DNA of 64,000 nucleotides from positions 9,362,966 through 9,426,965 of the forward strand of contig CM020514.1 of assembly GCA_009823395.1 (NCBI GenBank). Reading direction: 5' to 3'. Each line of letters starts with the position of its first letter. The first letter of the stretch is position 1. This document shows positions 62,601 through 64,000 of this stretch, in pieces. This stretch comes from Thamnaconus septentrionalis (lineage: Eukaryota > Chordata > Actinopteri > Tetraodontiformes > Monacanthidae). A program made the position numbers and the translations under genes. The notes beneath the pieces are model-generated. The model searched no databases and was not told the DNA's origin. It was given only the letters and a program-made list of their open reading frames with translations.

Positions 62601-63533
62601 AAATGAGAAAAGTCCATTCTTTAACTTCTTTTGCCTGTTCCAGTTTATAGAAAACCCAAAACAAAAACGTGTGCTCAGAAAGGGAACTCATTGGCTTTCC
62701 ACATTTGGAAGATGCAGGCAAACACAAGTTTTAGAGAACTTGAAATATATTCACGGTAGTATGCAAAAAATATATGTCAGTAAATAAAGATAAAGATTAA
62801 TGTCTGTCTGTTTTCCTATAAATCTATTGGCACTTAAAGCAACAGATCTCTCCAATAGTCTAGCAATCTGTTTAGATGGACGCTTATGCATATTCTTCTT
62901 CATTCTTCCCGCAGGTTCCTTCCTCCAATGACGGTTCAGATGATCCCACCATCGCCGACCAGGGCTCCGATTTGCTCAATTACGGTTACGGCCTCATCAA
63001 CATCACGGAGGAAGGCAGCACCGGCTTCCCCATCGGTGTGGCGCACGGCACCGACCTGGTCAGCCTGTCCATGCCAGGCAACCCCGGACGAGCGCTGATG
63101 GTGTTCTTCAGCCTGAGGGTGACCAACATGATCTTCTCCGATGACCTCTTCAACAAGAGCTCGGCGGAATACAAGGCTTTGGAGCAACGCTTCATCGAGC
63201 TGGTCAGTCTCCCGCACTGACAGGAAAACAAAGGACTTTATTTTCCTCGAACCAAGCTGTGAAAAGTCTTTTTTTTTTTTTATCCTGATACCATGCTGTG
63301 TGTTTTATTACAGCTGGTGCCCTACCTGCAGTCCAACCTCAGCAACTTTGAGAACCTCGAGATCCTGAACTTCAGAAACGGGAGCATTGTGGTGAACAGC
63401 CGGATGAAATTTGGCAAACCTGTGCAGCAGGGCGTGACCACCACCGTCTACCTGATCCTGGAGGACTTCTGCAACACGGCCTACCAGACCATGAACCTGG
63501 CCATCGATAAGTACTCGCTGGATGTCGAGTCAG
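50606..63533 (+). CDS. impg2: Interphotoreceptor matrix proteoglycan 2 (3' end beyond window)
   Basis: IMPG2 is a photoreceptor-derived membrane proteoglycan of the interphotoreceptor matrix. Exons seen: 50606-50684, 50798-51028, 52359-52525, 52658-52683, 52804-52836, 53784-53827, 54074-54126, 54214-54369, 54958-55016, 55130-55150, 57679-57905, 59711-59757, 59896-59913, 60596-about 60783, 61042-62369, 62915-63202, 63314-63533. It starts with a signal peptide ([17 protein letters not shown]); an in-frame ATG 60 bases upstream is less likely. RRKR at 50926-50937 leads into [11 protein letters not shown], then [21 protein letters not shown] domain 1, an acidic central region and SEA domain 2 ([20 protein letters not shown]). 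The two EGF-like domains, membrane helix and tail expected after 63,533 are outside. SEA-2 matches human IMPG2 far better than IMPG1. Small exons 52658-52836 and 59896-59913 rest on splice phase alone. Exon 60596-60783 has a frame problem. Confidence 0.92.
51029..52358 (+). other. impg2 intron 2
   Basis: AT-rich, with an A run near 51,495-51,511. A tRNA-B-box-like word in reverse (GGATTTGAACCAG, about 51,730) hints at SINE debris. No exon seen. Confidence 0.55.
52837..53783 (+). other. impg2 intron 5
   Basis: Holds a short CAGT array (about 52,883-52,920) and otherwise AT-rich DNA. No exon seen. Confidence 0.6.
54370..54957 (+). other. impg2 intron within SEA domain 1
   Basis: Contains an AATTC-type pentanucleotide microsatellite at 54790-54856. 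No exon seen. Confidence 0.6.
54790..54856 (+). repeat. (AATTC)n microsatellite
   Basis: Pentamer array with a few substitutions in its 5' half. Confidence 0.88.
55151..57678 (+). other. impg2 intron before the last SEA-1 exon
   Basis: Holds an ATTCT microsatellite (55724-55755) and one copy of the dispersed TTGTGATGTCACAAAGGGC motif (about 56,197-56,216). No exon recognised. Confidence 0.6.
55724..55755 (+). repeat. (ATTCT)n microsatellite
   Basis: Six ATTCT pentamers. Confidence 0.9.
57906..59710 (+). other. impg2 intron after SEA-1
   Basis: AT-rich. Three GGCCAAT words, two of them forming the palindrome TTGGCCAATTGGCCAA, lie at about 58,547-58,575. No exon recognised. Confidence 0.6.
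59914..60595 (+). other. impg2 intron before the frame-broken exon
   Basis: Contains an A run (60,052-60,070). No exon recognised. Confidence 0.6.
60596..60783 (+). other. impg2: impg2 exon with broken reading frame
   Basis: The frame entering from the previous exon is acidic and IMPG2-like ([19 protein letters not shown]) but meets TGA at 60773-60775, before the strong donor GGCA|GTAAGT at 60783/60784. The next exon needs phase 1; this exon delivers phase 2. The other frame reads TTDAPEPG and joins smoothly to [12 protein letters not shown] one-base excess near 60,750 would explain both. A weaker in-frame donor (GTCCTG at 60753) would also fix the phase. Confidence 0.6.
61042..62369 (+). 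other. impg2: impg2 acidic central exon
   Basis: A 1,328-base exon coding a Glu/Pro/Val-rich region. It replaces the Ser/Thr-rich mucin-like segment lying between the two SEA domains in mammals. It includes the 11-unit repeat and ends [11 protein letters not shown] before GTAATA. Confidence 0.88.
61686..62048 (+). repeat. impg2: 33-bp coding tandem repeat, 11 units
   Basis: Eleven head-to-tail 33-bp units each code [11 protein letters not shown]. Unit 2 has Leu for Val, and the last unit ends VQAQQ. Units 3-10 appear identical at the DNA level, unit 1 has one silent change. The array keeps frame because 33 is a multiple of three, which also leaves long spurious minus-strand ORFs. Confidence 0.97.
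62370..62914 (+). other. impg2 intron before SEA-2
   Basis: AT-rich, no exon or repeat family recognised. Confidence 0.6.
62915..63533 (+). other. impg2: impg2 SEA domain 2 exons
   Basis: Exons 62915-63202 and 63314-63533 carry [42 protein letters not shown] and [20 protein letters not shown] (63380-63394) is the SEA autoproteolysis-type motif. It ends [14 protein letters not shown] at a phase-1 donor. Confidence 0.95.
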
Positions 63534-64000
63534 GTGGGTCGACTCGCCCCGAATTTGTATTGTAGCGACCGCCTCATTATTTTTCCACCATTCTCGAGTA
63601 TTTTGGTCGGCTTCTGCCAAACGCCGAGCGGTTACGTAAGACCTATTAAAGGTCCGCTAAAGCTCTCAGGTTTTAGAGTCACAGCAGGGGAAACGGCTCG
63701 CTTGGCTCCGACCAGCGATAACAAAGTCTCCCAATTAGCACCTGTTAAGCTGAGGAAGAGGTTGCTGCAGCCATCCAAAAAAAGCAATCCCGCACAAATG
63801 ACGGGATCTTTTTCTCTCGAACAAACAACCCCCCCAAAAAAAAGGAATGTCGACCTCATCTGGCATTTTATGGGATGTTTACCGTCGTGGCTTAATGCTG
63901 CGCTGTGTCCCGGGGTGCCCTGCGTTCGTCAGCAAGGAAGAATGAAAAAACTTCCCACAACACAACGAAGATACAAACATAAACTATAACTGTGTGATGT
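63534..64000 (+). other. impg2 intron, truncated by window end
   Basis: Begins GTGGGT after the SEA-2 exon. No further exon is visible. Confidence 0.7.

Noticed and set aside
40273..63533. senp6-impg1 instead of senp7-impg2
   Set aside because: The SEA-2 segment follows human IMPG2 almost residue by residue, and the PxVxL HP1 motif is a SENP7 trait.

Overview
The window looks like teleost fish nuclear DNA. Multi-exon genes have GT-AG introns of about 80 bp to 7 kb, dinucleotide microsatellites are abundant, and fish-type SINE and MITE-like repeats are present. Four vertebrate genes can be followed exon by exon on the + strand. All exon boundaries below come from reading splice sites, codon phase and remembered human orthologues; no database search was run.

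Layout. (1) bcor, the BCL6 corepressor, runs from 3,973 to 29,672. Its 5' coding exon was not found, and 1-3,972 is CpG- and repeat-rich upstream or intronic DNA. Its introns are GC-rich and packed with CA/GT, GA/CT and poly-T tracts, and hold three copies of one palindromic MITE-like family, a SINE-like element and a hAT-like remnant. (2) atp6ap2 (prorenin receptor, V-ATPase accessory subunit 2) is complete at 32,916-35,892, with a perfect CRE palindrome 38 bp upstream of its ATG. (3) A small unidentified two-exon candidate lies on the minus strand at 37,379-37,899. (4) senp7 (SUMO-chain isopeptidase) is complete at 40,273-48,113 in 21 exons; the catalytic His, Asp and Cys are all visible. 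(5) impg2 (interphotoreceptor matrix proteoglycan 2) starts at 50,606 and leaves the window after its second SEA domain (63,533). It contains an 11-copy, 33-bp coding repeat and one exon whose frame does not join cleanly.

Base composition changes near 29.7 kb, where bcor ends, from GC/CpG-rich to AT-rich. From memory of the human map, BCOR and ATP6AP2 are neighbours on Xp11.4, and SENP7 and IMPG2 are tandem neighbours on 3q12. The window therefore joins two blocks that are separate in human, and this linkage supports bcor over bcorl1 and senp7/impg2 over senp6/impg1.

Functionally the genes are unrelated housekeeping or regulatory loci: Polycomb PRC1.1 corepression, V-ATPase assembly and Wnt/renin signalling, poly-SUMO editing, and photoreceptor matrix. 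I see no operon-like or defence system. The most interesting observations are two GC-AG introns confirmed by codon phase, a frame break in impg2, an acidic repeat array where the mammalian protein is mucin-like, a stop-free 87-bp senp7 intron, MITEs carrying perfect GTCACGTGAC boxes, and paired CTCF-like motifs in a bcor intron.
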